From Shewanella sp. Isolate11 (GTDB taxonomy: Bacteria > Pseudomonadota > Gammaproteobacteria > Enterobacterales > Shewanellaceae), in assembly GCF_022398315.1 (NCBI RefSeq), contig NZ_JAKEVF010000002.1, positions 595,279 to 659,278 on the forward strand: a stretch of 64,000 nucleotides of DNA. The letters run 5' to 3'. The position numbers were made by a program, and so were the translations under genes. Below, piece after piece: positions 1 through 10,821 of the stretch; positions within the stretch are counted from its first letter, which is position 1; every line of letters begins with the position of its first letter. Below the pieces are notes generated by a model. It was not told the origin of the DNA. It made no database searches and saw only the letters and a list, made by a program, of their open reading frames with translations.

Positions 1-2
1 TC

Positions 3-146
3 AACTCATGGGTCGATAAACACTATCGTGACGAACTCGCCGTCGAGGACTTAGCCGATCCGCAATTAATTATTGAATCTCGCACCGCACTAGATGAGCT
101 GACACAAATTATGAAGCTGGGTTGTGTTTACCAGTTTCAAAAATAA
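3..146 (+). CDS. C-terminal 47 residues of an unrecognised protein (partial)
   Basis: An open frame enters from the left edge and stops at a TAA at 144-146, followed within 50 bases by a strong hairpin terminator. The visible tail is acidic and helical in character and ends in GCVYQFQK. I do not recognise the family from this short piece. That it is real is supported by the uninterrupted frame and the terminator placed directly after it. The start lies outside the window. Confidence 0.6.
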   Translation, partial: NSWVDKHYRDELAVEDLADPQLIIESRTALDELTQIMKLGCVYQFQK

Positions 147-190
147 CATTTAACCCTCACTTCGTTATTTTAACGCTTAAAGCGACCCAA

Positions 191-217
191 TAAAAAGGTG
201 CCTAGGGCACCTTTTTA
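191..217. terminator. Bidirectional Rho-independent terminator
   Basis: A perfect 6-bp GC-rich stem (GGTGCC / GGCACC, loop TAG) is flanked by five A on the left and five T on the right, so it can end both the rightward partial gene and the leftward Ig-like lipoprotein gene. Confidence 0.85.
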
Positions 218-265
218 TTTAACTTAACGCATTATTAAAATTTAATCAGAATTTCAGCACAAGCG

Positions 266-2716
266 TTACTCAATCGTGATCCCCACTGACAGTACTTCAG
301 TCACATGACCGCTTGGCGTTTCCACTTCAACCAGTAAAACCCCAGAGTTCGGCTGCGCCTCACCTTTTAACGTCACGTTGAACTGTCGGCCACCATTGTA
401 ATTGGTGCTTGGCCAAGTGTATGAACTAGAGCTGACAACAGAACCTGCAGTAGCAGTAAACCTTACTATACTGCCAGCAGGCATCTGCTGGTTATGCTGA
501 TCTGAAATGGTAAAGCCAACCGTCGCTGAACCTTCACCAACGATGGTGATTCCGCCGCCCGTGTGTGGACCATTTTTATCATCAATAGCTACATCAGCAG
601 GGGCTGTCGCATAGGCGGTACTACCCGACATGACAATCACTAAACTTCGACGAATATAAAGTGACTTAGAATCGTTCACACCGTCAGCACAACCTGCATG
701 CACAGGGTCAGAACAAAGCACGCCATTGTACAAACCATCTTTGTCGGCAAATACACCATCTGCATTGAAATCGATCAACTCTTCAAGGGTACCACCAGCT
801 TGTCCACCAGTTTGCTGCGGATTAAACAGGCCATCTTCGTTATAGTCATTGAAAGCGTCTGTCAAATCAAAAGAGTGGCCTGTCACATCAGTACCTGAGG
901 TAAATTCGGTCATTTCACTGGCATCAAAGCGGCCATTACCATTGAGGTCAGGGAAAGATTCTTCACCGATCGCCGTAGCCGTGATAGTAGCGCGTCCACC
1001 ATATTTTTGACCATACACGTTGCCGTAAACTCCAAGGCTAGCATCGTAAGCCAAAGTGGCATCAGGGTTGTTCACCATAGCACCACTACCATCTAAAATA
1101 AGATTGCCTTCAGGTCTTGGTAATTGACTAGTCCAAGTCACGGAACACGCACCGGCCACTGTCTGACAGAAATCAGTAATCGAACCACCCTCAGTAGTAA
1201 ACGACACAGTTGTTCCATCTGGAACTGGGTTGTTAAAGGCATCGGCCATACGCGCGGTGACTTTCACTGTAGTGCCATCAATATCCCAACCTTCTGCATT
1301 TAATAATTCAGCAGACAGCGAGAAACTGTCTTGATCAGGAATACCTGTCGATACGATTAACTGATTGGACTGACTCGAAATCGCTGGTGTTGCACCGTTA
1401 TCTACTGTTGCAGTTACGCGCAAAGAAGTCGATACCGTACCCGTGGTCACAACCGTTTGTACAATCCCCGACGCATCTGTTGTGGCCGATGTTGGAGAAA
1501 GAGAGACTCCACCAACGACGGTATTAAGCGCAAAGAGTACGTTTTGATTACTCACGGGATTACTATTTTTATCCAGCACCTTAAATTTAACTACAGAAGA
1601 CTCAATACCGCCTGTGCCTAAAATACTGATATTTTCGGGGGTTGCTGAGTCAAAAACGATACTGCCAATATCAGCTTGCAGTACATTGATTGTGCCCGTT
1701 GCAGAAAGGCTAATACCACCGGCATTAGCTGTGACATTGATTTGATCATCGCCTACACAACCTTTAGCAAGGTATGTGGTGGTCGCGACTCCATTACTAG
1801 AAGAGACAGGAGAACTCAGCTGTGCCTGCGATGAAGTAGCACACGTCGATGAGAAGTTCACATCAACAGGCTGGGTAAAAGGATTACCCTGCTCATCTTG
1901 GATTTCAACCGAGATAGTTGCGGTACCACCCGCAGAAAGCGTATCTGTACTTACAGATGCCTGCCCCTTAACGAAAGGAGAGCCACTCCCCATCACCACA
2001 TTTGTCGCCCCAACGACAACTATGGTTTTACCCACTTCATTGGTTGATAAGGTTGCAGTAACTTCACCAGCACCTAAAGCGCTACCAGCGTAGATATCAA
2101 CAGTCGCCTTACCCTGAGAGTCGGTTACAGCCGTTTTAATAGGTAAATCACCAATAGCACTATCAAACGTGACAATAACAGGCTTACTGATACCTGTTAC
2201 CGTTGCGGTTAATTTACCTGGTGACAATGTGCTAATTGACTGAATCGCATTGCCGCTATCATCGGTAAGCACGAGTGATACTTGGGCACCACCACCGGCT
2301 TCACCGCCATCACCGACCATAGTGACATTCACAGAAGCGCTTTCCCCTGATGAAGTGGTCGCAGTCACTGTGGCACCGGTATTAATCGCCGCAGTGTTAA
2401 GCTGGATAGTCGCCACACCACTTGAATCGGTAGCCACTTCGCCCGTACCCGGAGAAAAAGTACCGTAGGTATCGTTATTAAGAGAGAAAGACACTAAGGT
2501 ATCCACGGCAGAGCCACCAGCATATTTCACCTTAGCGGTTAATGTTGCAGGTGCGGCAACAGAAATTTGAGTGTTATCGATGGAAAGATCGATTGTAATA
2601 GATTCGGGATCGGTAGTGCCACCAGTGCCGTCGTCCGTAACGTTACCACCACCACTACAGGCAACGATAAAAAGTAGAAACAAATATGAGGTAAAAACTT
2701 TAAACGCTGACTTCAT
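266..2716 (-). CDS. Large Ig-like (Big_1-type) surface lipoprotein
   Basis: This 816-residue protein has a lipoprotein signal peptide with a lipobox IVA-C at Cys20, followed by a Gly/Thr/Asp-rich linker, so it should be lipidated and anchored to the outer membrane. From about residue 40 to 460 there are four or more repeats of about 100 residues with the Big_1/invasin pattern (alternating strands, recurring phrases such as ATVDSSGVAT and GKATVDIYAG). Residues about 588-660 hold three DxNxDG-type calcium-binding-like motifs (DLNGNGRFD, DYNEDGLFN, DFNADGVFA). A further Ig-like fold closes the C terminus. It begins with ATG and is monocistronic between two terminators or promoters. An adhesin or cell-surface structural role is inferred; the ligand is unknown. 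Confidence 0.8.
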   Translation of the reverse strand: MKSAFKVFTSYLFLLFIVACSGGGNVTDDGTGGTTDPESITIDLSIDNTQISVAAPATLTAKVKYAGGSAVDTLVSFSLNNDTYGTFSPGTGEVATDSSGVATIQLNTAAINTGATVTATTSSGESASVNVTMVGDGGEAGGGAQVSLVLTDDSGNAIQSISTLSPGKLTATVTGISKPVIVTFDSAIGDLPIKTAVTDSQGKATVDIYAGSALGAGEVTATLSTNEVGKTIVVVGATNVVMGSGSPFVKGQASVSTDTLSAGGTATISVEIQDEQGNPFTQPVDVNFSSTCATSSQAQLSSPVSSSNGVATTTYLAKGCVGDDQINVTANAGGISLSATGTINVLQADIGSIVFDSATPENISILGTGGIESSVVKFKVLDKNSNPVSNQNVLFALNTVVGGVSLSPTSATTDASGIVQTVVTTGTVSTSLRVTATVDNGATPAISSQSNQLIVSTGIPDQDSFSLSAELLNAEGWDIDGTTVKVTARMADAFNNPVPDGTTVSFTTEGGSITDFCQTVAGACSVTWTSQLPRPEGNLILDGSGAMVNNPDATLAYDASLGVYGNVYGQKYGGRATITATAIGEESFPDLNGNGRFDASEMTEFTSGTDVTGHSFDLTDAFNDYNEDGLFNPQQTGGQAGGTLEELIDFNADGVFADKDGLYNGVLCSDPVHAGCADGVNDSKSLYIRRSLVIVMSGSTAYATAPADVAIDDKNGPHTGGGITIVGEGSATVGFTISDQHNQQMPAGSIVRFTATAGSVVSSSSYTWPSTNYNGGRQFNVTLKGEAQPNSGVLLVEVETPSGHVTEVLSVGITIE

Positions 2717-2933
2717 TGTCAGACTCCCTGTTACTTAGATTATAATGTTAAGCATCTGCTTATTACTTATAGATTAACATTACACAATTTTCCTACAACT
2801 TTTCCATCACAATCAGTGTTTAATTGCTAAAAATGGATAAAAACTTTAACCACAAAGCCATTTCATCAATTTAGGTTTCTTGCTAGGCTTTATGTCAATA
2901 AAAGAAATGGCTAAAAATAATACAGGAAGCACT

Positions 2934-4253
2934 ATGGCTCTAACTCAAAACAAAAAGCTCGGTTTAACGGCTAAAATACTTATTGGTATGGCTGGGGGCA
3001 TTTTATTTGGGCTCTTACTGCGTAATTTATTTCCCGAAAGTAATTTTATTCAAGAATATATTACTGAAGGTCTCTTACATGTTATCGGTAGCATCTTCAT
3101 TTCAAGTTTACAGATGTTAGTTGTCCCCTTGGTATTTGTCTCTTTAGTCTGTGGTACCTGCTCACTAAGTGACCCATCTACGTTAGGACGTTTAGGTGGA
3201 AAAACCATCGTTTTTTATCTATTTACCACCGCAATCGCTTTAACTGTTGCTATTTTAGTCGCGCTGTTAATTCACCCAGGTAACGCCTCTCTTGCTTCTG
3301 AAAATATGCACTATGCGGTTAAAGAAGCGCCCAGCTTATCCAATGTTTTGATTAATCTGGTACCACGCAACCCAATTCAGGCTATGACCGAAGGTAATAT
3401 GCTACAGATCATTATCTTTGCAGTTATTTTTGGCTTCGCCATTTCACATATTGGAGAGCGAGGAAAACGCGTTGCAGCACTATTTAATGATTTAAATGAA
3501 GTGATCATGCGCGTCGTTACCTTAATCATGCAACTTGCACCTTATGGTATTTTCGCATTAATGGGTAAACTGGCTCTTTCTATCGGTTTAGAAACATTTG
3601 AAAGCGTCGTTAAATATTTCTTCGTGGTACTAGGTGTCTTATTATTCCACGCCTTTATTGTTTACCCTTTCCTACTAAAAACCTTTTCCGGTTTAAGTCC
3701 GCTGATCTTCATCCGTAAAATGAGAGATGTGCAACTATTTGCATTCAGCACCGCAAGTTCAAATGCCACATTACCTGTGACTCTTGAAACCGCAGAGCAT
3801 CGACTTGGTGTCGATAACAAAATCGCTTCATTTACCCTGCCACTAGGTGCGACCATTAATATGGACGGTACCGCAATCATGCAAGGGGTTGCCACGGTGT
3901 TTATCGCTCAGGTATTTGGTATCGACTTAACCATCACAGATTACGTCATGGTGGTCGTTACAGCGACCTTAGCCTCTATTGGCACCGCAGGGGTTCCTGG
4001 TGTTGGGCTTATCATGCTTGCCATGGTATTAAACCAAGTCGGCCTACCCGTTGAAGGCATCGCGCTTATCATGGGTGTTGATAGATTATTAGACATGGTT
4101 CGTACTGCTGTAAACGTCACGGGCGATAGTGTAGCGACAGTGATCATTGCTAAGTCTGAATCAGCCTTTAACGAAGAGCTATTTAACGATACGCAAGCGG
4201 GGAAAACCACTGGTAGCTTCGTCGACCAAGTTAACGCTGAAGTCAAAGATTAA
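2934..4253 (+). CDS. Dicarboxylate/amino-acid:cation symporter (DAACS/SDF family)
   Basis: This is a 439-residue inner-membrane transporter of the GltP/DctA family, which takes up glutamate, aspartate or C4-dicarboxylates with H+ or Na+. Hallmarks are visible: a serine-containing re-entrant loop SSNATLPVT, the NMDGTA motif, the second hairpin GTAGVPGVGLIML, and the substrate-site helix DRLLDMVRTAVNVTGD. About eight hydrophobic segments fit the family. An ATG start at 2934 is preferred because AGGAAG lies six bases upstream; the frame stays open to a TTG at 2880 but the extra 18 residues are polar and lack a ribosome site. The Arg in the last motif suits acidic substrates. The exact substrate cannot be fixed. 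Confidence 0.9.
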   Translation: MALTQNKKLGLTAKILIGMAGGILFGLLLRNLFPESNFIQEYITEGLLHVIGSIFISSLQMLVVPLVFVSLVCGTCSLSDPSTLGRLGGKTIVFYLFTTAIALTVAILVALLIHPGNASLASENMHYAVKEAPSLSNVLINLVPRNPIQAMTEGNMLQIIIFAVIFGFAISHIGERGKRVAALFNDLNEVIMRVVTLIMQLAPYGIFALMGKLALSIGLETFESVVKYFFVVLGVLLFHAFIVYPFLLKTFSGLSPLIFIRKMRDVQLFAFSTASSNATLPVTLETAEHRLGVDNKIASFTLPLGATINMDGTAIMQGVATVFIAQVFGIDLTITDYVMVVVTATLASIGTAGVPGVGLIMLAMVLNQVGLPVEGIALIMGVDRLLDMVRTAVNVTGDSVATVIIAKSESAFNEELFNDTQAGKTTGSFVDQVNAEVKD

Positions 4254-4280
4254 AACGTAACTAACCTTTAAGCTAAACGC

Positions 4281-4319
4281 AAAAGGCGCCCCATGATACT
4301 TATCTGGGGCGCCTTTTTT
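4281..4319. terminator. Rho-independent terminator, bidirectional
   Basis: A long perfect stem pairs AAAAGGCGCCCC with GGGGCGCCTTTT (arms 4281-4293 and 4305-4317) and is followed by T residues. It sits between the converging symporter and gsk genes and can serve both. Confidence 0.9.
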
Positions 4320-4360
4320 GACAGCGTTAGCACTGAAAAAAGTAAATATTCAAACCACTA

Positions 4361-5665
4361 TTACCTTTCCCAATATGCCTCTTCTAGGCTATCTTCTCTT
4401 TCTGGTAAACCGCGAGATAAGCGCGGACTATGCTGAGCCAATACTTCATAGGCTACTCGGTTAGCATATTTACAAACCTGTGAAAAAGAGGAGTAACACA
4501 AACCATCACGTTTATGTTTACTTGAACCTGGCACATTGGCCTTGTGGTAAGTATTCGACGCCAAGTCATGCAATAAAGCGGCTAATGCACCATCCCCGGC
4601 ACCATTGGTATTGCGAATAATATCTGGACCGCCCATATATGGCGCAATATGCGCAAACACTTTAAGTGGAGTATCACAATCACTTTTTAATTTGGGTCTT
4701 GAGAACTCATAACGGTTAAACTCGGGGATCACGCCAGGTAATAGAGTATGACTGGTTTCTCGCTTCTCAGAATCCTCAGTATATCCCGCCATATACAACC
4801 CCAAAGGCCCTGCGGTGGTCAGAACTAAATCACACCATTCCAATGCAGCATCACTGGCACTTAATGGGTCGCGGAAACCCGTTAACGCCTCGCCTTCATC
4901 TTCGTTCATCGCTAAAATTGTGACATTTTGTTTGATAAAATCTCGCCACCACAAGGGATCTTCTTCGATTAAGAAACGCGTGCCTAAAGTCAGTACCACA
5001 GGTACATCTGCCGCTTTGGCATACTCGATGGCCTTTAAGGCTGCAGCACCAATTTGATCGCCGCCACTGGCCCTCATTAGATACGCCGTCAGCACCAACG
5101 CAGAAGAGGACTGCACTATTTCTTTATTAATAAACTCAGGGGTTAACTTATCCATCGAACCTTTACTGATTGCAAAAGTACGCTCACCACATTCGGAGAT
5201 CAGTGTAAAACAACGCCCGATAGGGCCATCGACGGGCTGCAGATAGTTCAAATCCACTTTAGAAGAGGTATTACATAAATAACGATAGGCATAGCTGCCC
5301 ACTTCAATATTGTTACTCATCACACCAAATAACACCGAACGGTCATCGGCTAAAATTGAGTAATTGTGTACTGTATTACCTATGGTGCCGCCCGCAAACT
5401 CGTCGCAGATCAAGTTTGATTGCTTTAGCTCGTTATAAAGCTTGTGAGCTTTATCGTCATCGATCAGTGTCGAATTGCCTTTAGGTAATTCATAGCGATG
5501 CAACAACTCATCGGCCACCTTAGCTTCGATGTCGACTAGGGTTTGATCTATACCACTGACATGAGTAGGAATATGTTGCGGCTGCTGTGTTAGCTGAGCC
5601 AACAATGGATCACGGTTTTTGACGGGAAAATAATGCTTTGATTTACGTTGACCAGGAAACTTCAT
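4361..5665 (-). CDS. gsk: Inosine-guanosine kinase
   Basis: A 434-residue PfkB/ribokinase-family enzyme that phosphorylates inosine and guanosine to IMP and GMP in purine salvage. The N terminus MKFPGQRKSKHYFPVKNRDP matches the E. coli Gsk start in sequence and length, so the ATG at 5665 is chosen over one ten codons upstream. The PfkB anion-hole and catalytic signature NTNGAGDGALAALLHDL lies near residue 345, and GGTIGNTVHN near residue 90 forms the nucleoside side. It is transcribed on its own toward the terminator at 4281-4319; a 190-base gap separates it from hemH. Confidence 0.93.
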   Translation of the reverse strand: MKFPGQRKSKHYFPVKNRDPLLAQLTQQPQHIPTHVSGIDQTLVDIEAKVADELLHRYELPKGNSTLIDDDKAHKLYNELKQSNLICDEFAGGTIGNTVHNYSILADDRSVLFGVMSNNIEVGSYAYRYLCNTSSKVDLNYLQPVDGPIGRCFTLISECGERTFAISKGSMDKLTPEFINKEIVQSSSALVLTAYLMRASGGDQIGAAALKAIEYAKAADVPVVLTLGTRFLIEEDPLWWRDFIKQNVTILAMNEDEGEALTGFRDPLSASDAALEWCDLVLTTAGPLGLYMAGYTEDSEKRETSHTLLPGVIPEFNRYEFSRPKLKSDCDTPLKVFAHIAPYMGGPDIIRNTNGAGDGALAALLHDLASNTYHKANVPGSSKHKRDGLCYSSFSQVCKYANRVAYEVLAQHSPRLSRGLPEREDSLEEAYWER

Positions 5666-5854
5666 ACCGAGCTCACTCTTGTCGCATCCCTGCAAATTGG
5701 AATCGAAATAAACAGTAAACTAGACCCCTTAGTTCACTATTTATCAAGCAGCGTCTCTATTGATAGGAGCCGCAGCCTAATCTAATAAAATAGCCGCAGA
5801 TCCTACCACATAAAATAGCATTGAGTAGTGATTTATGCCTTGCTAGAAGATGGT

Positions 5855-6862
5855 TTATTTCGCCGTTAACCAACCACCGGCTTGCTCAGTAACAATTTCG
5901 GCTAATAGCTGAATATGCACTGGATCGTCGTTGAGGCAATCAATAAAACGGTAACTCTCGCCACCGGCTTCAATAAAACTTTCTTTACCAGCAATTGAGA
6001 TCTCTTCTAAGGTTTCCAGACAATCCACCGAGAATGCCGGACACATAATATCCACCGATTTCACTCCAGTTTCTGGTAAGGATTCCAACATGGCATCGGT
6101 CGCAGGCGTTAGCCATTCCTCTTTACCAAATTTGGATTGGAAACACAGGCGCCACTGTTCCTCAACCAAGCCTAACTCTGCAGCTAATAACTCAGATGTT
6201 CGCTGGCACTGTTTCTGATAGGGGTCGCCTTCAGTCACATATCTGAGCGGCACGCCATGATAAGACATCAACAAGCACTGCGCCTGTCCATGTTTATCCC
6301 AATGACGACGAACCGAATCGGCCAGCGCCTTAATATAAGTAGGATGTTGATAATAATCTTTACTAAAACGTGTCTCAGGATAATCACGGCGCTGTTGATA
6401 AATCTTTGCAATAGCATCGAAAACCGGTGCAACAGTCGAACATGAATACTGCGGATATAACGGTAATACCACAACTTTTTTAACACCTTGAGCGATGAGC
6501 TTATCTAAGCCTGCTTGTAAAGAGGGATTGCCGTAACTCATTCCCAACTCAACCGGAATGGGCTGAGCAAATTGCTCTGCTAAAACTTGTTCCAAAGCAT
6601 TACGCTGGCGTTGACTTATCACCATCAACGGTGATCCATCTTGCCACCAGATTGACTGATATAGCTTAGCCACAGCTTTAGGGCGGGTGTTTAAAATAAT
6701 ACCATTAAGGATCGGTTTCCAAATAAGCGGATTAACATCAACAACGCGAGGATCGCTTAAAAATTGCTTCAGAAACTGTTTAACATCTTTAGGGGTGGCC
6801 GTATCAGGGGTTCCTAGATTCACTAATAACACGCCGACTTTTGCTGTATCTGTATAAGACAT
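5855..6862 (-). CDS. hemH: Ferrochelatase
   Basis: A 335-residue enzyme inserting Fe2+ into protoporphyrin IX, the last step of haem synthesis, on the cytoplasmic membrane face. Family signatures are intact: VGVLLVNLGTPDTATPKDV at the N terminus, the ferrochelatase signature with its catalytic His in MSYHGVPLRYVTEGDPY, FQSKFGKEEWLTP, and CPAFSVDCLETLEEI with the metal-side Glu. The ATG is preceded by GGA eight bases upstream. It lies downstream of adk but behind a terminator, so it is probably its own unit. Some Shewanella carry two hemH copies; this window has one. Confidence 0.95.
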   Translation of the reverse strand: MSYTDTAKVGVLLVNLGTPDTATPKDVKQFLKQFLSDPRVVDVNPLIWKPILNGIILNTRPKAVAKLYQSIWWQDGSPLMVISQRQRNALEQVLAEQFAQPIPVELGMSYGNPSLQAGLDKLIAQGVKKVVVLPLYPQYSCSTVAPVFDAIAKIYQQRRDYPETRFSKDYYQHPTYIKALADSVRRHWDKHGQAQCLLMSYHGVPLRYVTEGDPYQKQCQRTSELLAAELGLVEEQWRLCFQSKFGKEEWLTPATDAMLESLPETGVKSVDIMCPAFSVDCLETLEEISIAGKESFIEAGGESYRFIDCLNDDPVHIQLLAEIVTEQAGGWLTAK

Positions 6863-6930
6863 TGAGTTCCATGACTCCCTAGCTGAAATGTAAAACTGCT
6901 GTAAGGCTAGGCTAGCATCGCCTTAGCCAT

Positions 6931-6959
6931 AAAAAAAGCCCACCGTGGTGAGCTTTTTA
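6931..6959. terminator. Rho-independent terminator downstream of adk
   Basis: The stem GC-CACC / GGTG-GC is flanked by a run of A on the left and T on the right. On the minus strand it lies 34 bases past the adk stop codon. Confidence 0.8.
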
Positions 6960-6992
6960 AATTATGAGATACATCTCATGCAGTTAGCAAGA

Positions 6993-7649
<657 letters not shown>

Positions 7650-7833
7650 TTATTTCGCATAATTTAGAATATTTATTTTTATCATTGGGCGGCGATCTTC
7701 GCACAAATGACCGCTTATTTGAAGTCACGAAACCTTAGTTTTCATTCGACTTTAGGTTGATACAAGTTTTTCTACTAACTTCAGAACCAAACCCAGTTGA
7801 ATATACTAAACAAGCCCTCTATCACCCAAAGAC

Positions 7834-8679
7834 TTAGTACAACAAGCTATAGAGTTTACGACGATATTGGTTAGCAAGCGGATTGCCTGGACCCATAGCG
7901 GTCAATATTTCCATGAATAACTGCTTTACCCCGCCGTCATGAGCTGTAATGTCTTTCACCAACACGCTAAAAAGTTTCTCTAAAGCCTCTTCATCGCGCT
8001 TGGCACTATTAAGTGCCTTGCATAACGCAAGCAGCAGAGATAAATCGTTCGGGTTAGCATCTAAATCAGCCTGAAGATTACGGATCTCAGGCGTATCGGC
8101 GGCATCCAGAGCTAATGATAATTTAGCCTGAAGGCTTTGGTAATAACTGTCTTGATCTGCCAATCCGATGCCACTAAGCAGGACTTTCACCTGCTCGATT
8201 TGCCCAAGTTTTAACAAGGCATCGGCATACACTAACGCCACCTCAGCTTGTTGGTTGGCTTGATAAGCTTCCTTTAACAGTGGTAAAGCTTGCTCAGCAT
8301 TGTCATTAGCCAATAAAGTTTTAGCTTCAGTTAATTGTAACTGCCACAACTGAGGAAGGTGCTGCTCGAACATCGCTTGAATTTGCGGTTGCTCCTGCAC
8401 TCCAGCGAAGCCATCGATAGGTTTGCCCTCGCGTAGCACTAGCGTTGTCGGCAAACTTTGTATCTGAAAGTAGTTAGCAATCTCCATTTCGGCATCGCAA
8501 TTCACTTTAGCTAGTATAAAGCGTCCCGATTGGCTCGCTGCCATCTGTTGCAGAGTTTGTACCAGAGCCATACTTTCTGGACTTTGTTGACTCCAAAAGG
8601 TCAGAACCACCACTTGCTGCATCGAAGCATCGACAACCTGCTGGATATTTTCTTTGGTTAGATCCAATACTGTATCCAT
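7834..8679 (-). CDS. cnoX: Chaperedoxin CnoX (YbbN), thioredoxin fold plus TPR
   Basis: A 281-residue protein with an N-terminal thioredoxin-like domain (about 1-110) and C-terminal TPR-type helical repeats (about 115-281). In E. coli CnoX is a holdase that protects proteins from oxidative aggregation and hands them to DnaK or GroEL. The usual CxxC active site is replaced here by SQQS in the phrase TFWSQQSPES, so no thiol-disulphide chemistry is expected at that site; E. coli has SxxC. The ATG at 8679 is preferred because AAGGAA lies at proper spacing; an upstream start would add eight residues. It follows htpG on the same strand, a fitting chaperone neighbour. Confidence 0.88.
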   Translation of the reverse strand: MDTVLDLTKENIQQVVDASMQQVVVLTFWSQQSPESMALVQTLQQMAASQSGRFILAKVNCDAEMEIANYFQIQSLPTTLVLREGKPIDGFAGVQEQPQIQAMFEQHLPQLWQLQLTEAKTLLANDNAEQALPLLKEAYQANQQAEVALVYADALLKLGQIEQVKVLLSGIGLADQDSYYQSLQAKLSLALDAADTPEIRNLQADLDANPNDLSLLLALCKALNSAKRDEEALEKLFSVLVKDITAHDGGVKQLFMEILTAMGPGNPLANQYRRKLYSLLY

Positions 8680-8703
8680 AATTTTCCTTAAGCGAGAAAG
8701 CAT

Positions 8704-8727
8704 AAGAGGCAGTCTTGCTGCCTCTTA
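8704..8727 (-). terminator. Hairpin between htpG and cnoX
   Basis: A nine-base perfect inverted repeat, AAGAGGCAG / CTGCCTCTT with a 5-base loop, lies after the htpG stop. It lacks a clean T run, so it may be a weak terminator or an mRNA 3' end protector that lets some transcripts reach cnoX. Confidence 0.55.
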
Positions 8728-8739
8728 TTAAATTGATGG

Positions 8740-10659
8740 TTATTTTACACTCGCCAGCAGCATCTTGTTCATTAGTTTAATAAAGGCTGATGGATCGGCC
8801 AAGCTACCTTTCTCAGAAAGTTGCGCTTGTTGTAATAACAAGTCAGCCCATTGTCCAAACTGCTCTTCATCCTGCTCAGCATCTAAGCGAGCCACTAATG
8901 GGTGCTCAGGATTAAGCTCAAATACTGGCTTGCTCTCAGGTACCGCTTGACCCGCTGCTTGCATCAACTTAATCATCTGTGATGACATCTCGCCCTCACC
9001 AGCAACGACACAGGCTGGAGTGTCAGTCAGACGCGTCGTCACTTTGACGTTAGAAACCTTATCACCTAATGCTTCTTTAACACGCTTAACTAAGCCTTCA
9101 GACTCGGTTTCTAACTTCTCTTGGGCTTCCTTGTCTGCGGCATCTTCTAATTCGCCTAGTTCAAGATCACCACGAGTCACTGAATGTAACTGCTTGCCAT
9201 CGAATTCTGTTAAGTGGTTGATTAACCACTCATCGATGCGCTCCGACATCAATAATACTTCGATGCCTTTCTTACGTAACAATTCAAGATGAGGACTGTT
9301 TTTCGCTGCTTCATGGCTATCGGCAACAATATAATAAATCTTGCTTTGTCCCTCTTTCATTCGCTCCACATAATCAGCCAATGACACAGTGTGAGCCGCT
9401 TCATTGGTATGCGTCGAAGCAAAACGCAATAAACCAGCAATCTTCTCTTTATTCGCGAAATCTTCAGCCGGACCTTCTTTTAACACTTGGCCAAATTCAG
9501 CCCAGAAAGTTTGATACTTCTCAGGATCATTCTTGGCTAACTTTTCAAGCATACTCAGTACACGTTTAGTTACCGCAGTGCGCAGTGCTGTGGTGATCTT
9601 GTTGTCTTGCAAAATTTCGCGCGACACATTCAGTGGCAAGTCATTTGAATCAATCAAACCTTGCACGAAGCGCAGATAACTTGGCATAAACTGCTCAGCA
9701 TCATCCATCACGAACACGCGCTGAACAAACAGTTTCAGACCATGTTTACGATCGCGATTCCATAAATCCCAAGGTGCTTTCGCAGGAATGTACAGCAAAC
9801 TCGTGTATTCCTGTTTCCCCTCGACGCGGTTATGGCTCCACAGTAATGGGTCAACAAAGTCATGAGAAATATGCTTATAAAACTCTTGGTATTCTTCCTC
9901 GGTCACATCGCTCTTATTACGAGTCCAAAGCGCAGTGGCCTTGTTCATCGCTTGCCAGTGACCTTCTGTTGCTGGAACAGCCTCACCGCCCTCTTCAGTA
10001 GCTTCTTGAGCTGGGGTACCTTCTTGCCACATCTCAACAGGAACAGAGATATGATCAGAGTATTTGGTAATGATTGAGCGCAGACGGTAGTCGTCAGCAA
10101 ACTCTTTTTCATCTTCACGCAGATGCAAAATGATCTCGGTTCCGCGTGACTCTTTAACTATGTTCTCAACCGTGAAATCACCTTCACCCGCAGATTCCCA
10201 CTGCACCGCTTCATCGGCACTATGACCTGCTGCACGGGTGCGTACAGTGACTTTATCGGCCACGATAAAGGCTGAATAAAAACCCACACCAAACTGACCA
10301 ATCAACTGTGAATCTTTTGACTCGTCACCAGAGAGATTTTTAAAGAATTCCGCAGTGCCTGACTTAGCAATCGTCCCCAGATGCTCAATCACACCATCAC
10401 GGGTCATACCGATCCCGTTATCTTCAATGGTGACAGTGCCTTTTTCGCTATCGGCGCTAACACGAACACGAAGCTCACCATCGCCCTCATACAATTCGTC
10501 TTTGGTTAATGCTTCATATCTAAGCTTGTCAGCCGCATCGGCAGCATTGGAGACCAATTCACGCAAGAAAATCTCTTTGTTTGAGTACAAAGAGTGGATC
10601 ATCAAATTAAGTAGTTGTTTGACTTCGGTTTGAAAGCCATGGGTTTCTTGTTGTGACAT
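8740..10659 (-). CDS. htpG: Molecular chaperone HtpG (Hsp90)
   Basis: A 639-residue cytosolic Hsp90 ATPase. The GHKL nucleotide-binding domain covers about residues 1-230, with [23 protein letters not shown] and the lid [11 protein letters not shown]; middle and C-terminal dimerisation domains follow. The linker of eukaryotic Hsp90 is absent, as expected for bacteria. The ATG follows AAGGAATACTCG. In Shewanella, HtpG is known to be important at elevated temperature and to stabilise TilS; that is family knowledge, not seen here. No clear heat-shock promoter was assigned in the 160-base gap toward recR. Confidence 0.97.
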   Translation of the reverse strand: MSQQETHGFQTEVKQLLNLMIHSLYSNKEIFLRELVSNAADAADKLRYEALTKDELYEGDGELRVRVSADSEKGTVTIEDNGIGMTRDGVIEHLGTIAKSGTAEFFKNLSGDESKDSQLIGQFGVGFYSAFIVADKVTVRTRAAGHSADEAVQWESAGEGDFTVENIVKESRGTEIILHLREDEKEFADDYRLRSIITKYSDHISVPVEMWQEGTPAQEATEEGGEAVPATEGHWQAMNKATALWTRNKSDVTEEEYQEFYKHISHDFVDPLLWSHNRVEGKQEYTSLLYIPAKAPWDLWNRDRKHGLKLFVQRVFVMDDAEQFMPSYLRFVQGLIDSNDLPLNVSREILQDNKITTALRTAVTKRVLSMLEKLAKNDPEKYQTFWAEFGQVLKEGPAEDFANKEKIAGLLRFASTHTNEAAHTVSLADYVERMKEGQSKIYYIVADSHEAAKNSPHLELLRKKGIEVLLMSERIDEWLINHLTEFDGKQLHSVTRGDLELGELEDAADKEAQEKLETESEGLVKRVKEALGDKVSNVKVTTRLTDTPACVVAGEGEMSSQMIKLMQAAGQAVPESKPVFELNPEHPLVARLDAEQDEEQFGQWADLLLQQAQLSEKGSLADPSAFIKLMNKMLLASVK

Positions 10660-10762
10660 CGAGTATTCCTTCTTAAATTCACAAATAACGCTCTATGGCT
10701 AAAGAGATGGGGTTAGAATTTTGCTTTTCAAGCCAAAATGTCGTTATGAATTTTATTTGCTC

Positions 10763-10793
10763 AAAAAAAATCCAGCACACTGGTGCTGGATTT
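10763..10793 (-). terminator. Rho-independent terminator of the dnaX-ybaB-recR operon
   Basis: Stem AAATCCAGCAC / GTGCTGGATTT with an 8-T tract on the minus strand, 28 bases beyond the recR stop codon. Confidence 0.9.
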
Positions 10794-10821
10794 CATCATA
10801 ACGAGGAGTTAAAGCGCGATA

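Noticed and set aside
2880..2933. Upstream TTG start for the symporter
   Set aside because: The ATG at 2934 has AGGAAG at ideal spacing and gives the normal family N terminus.
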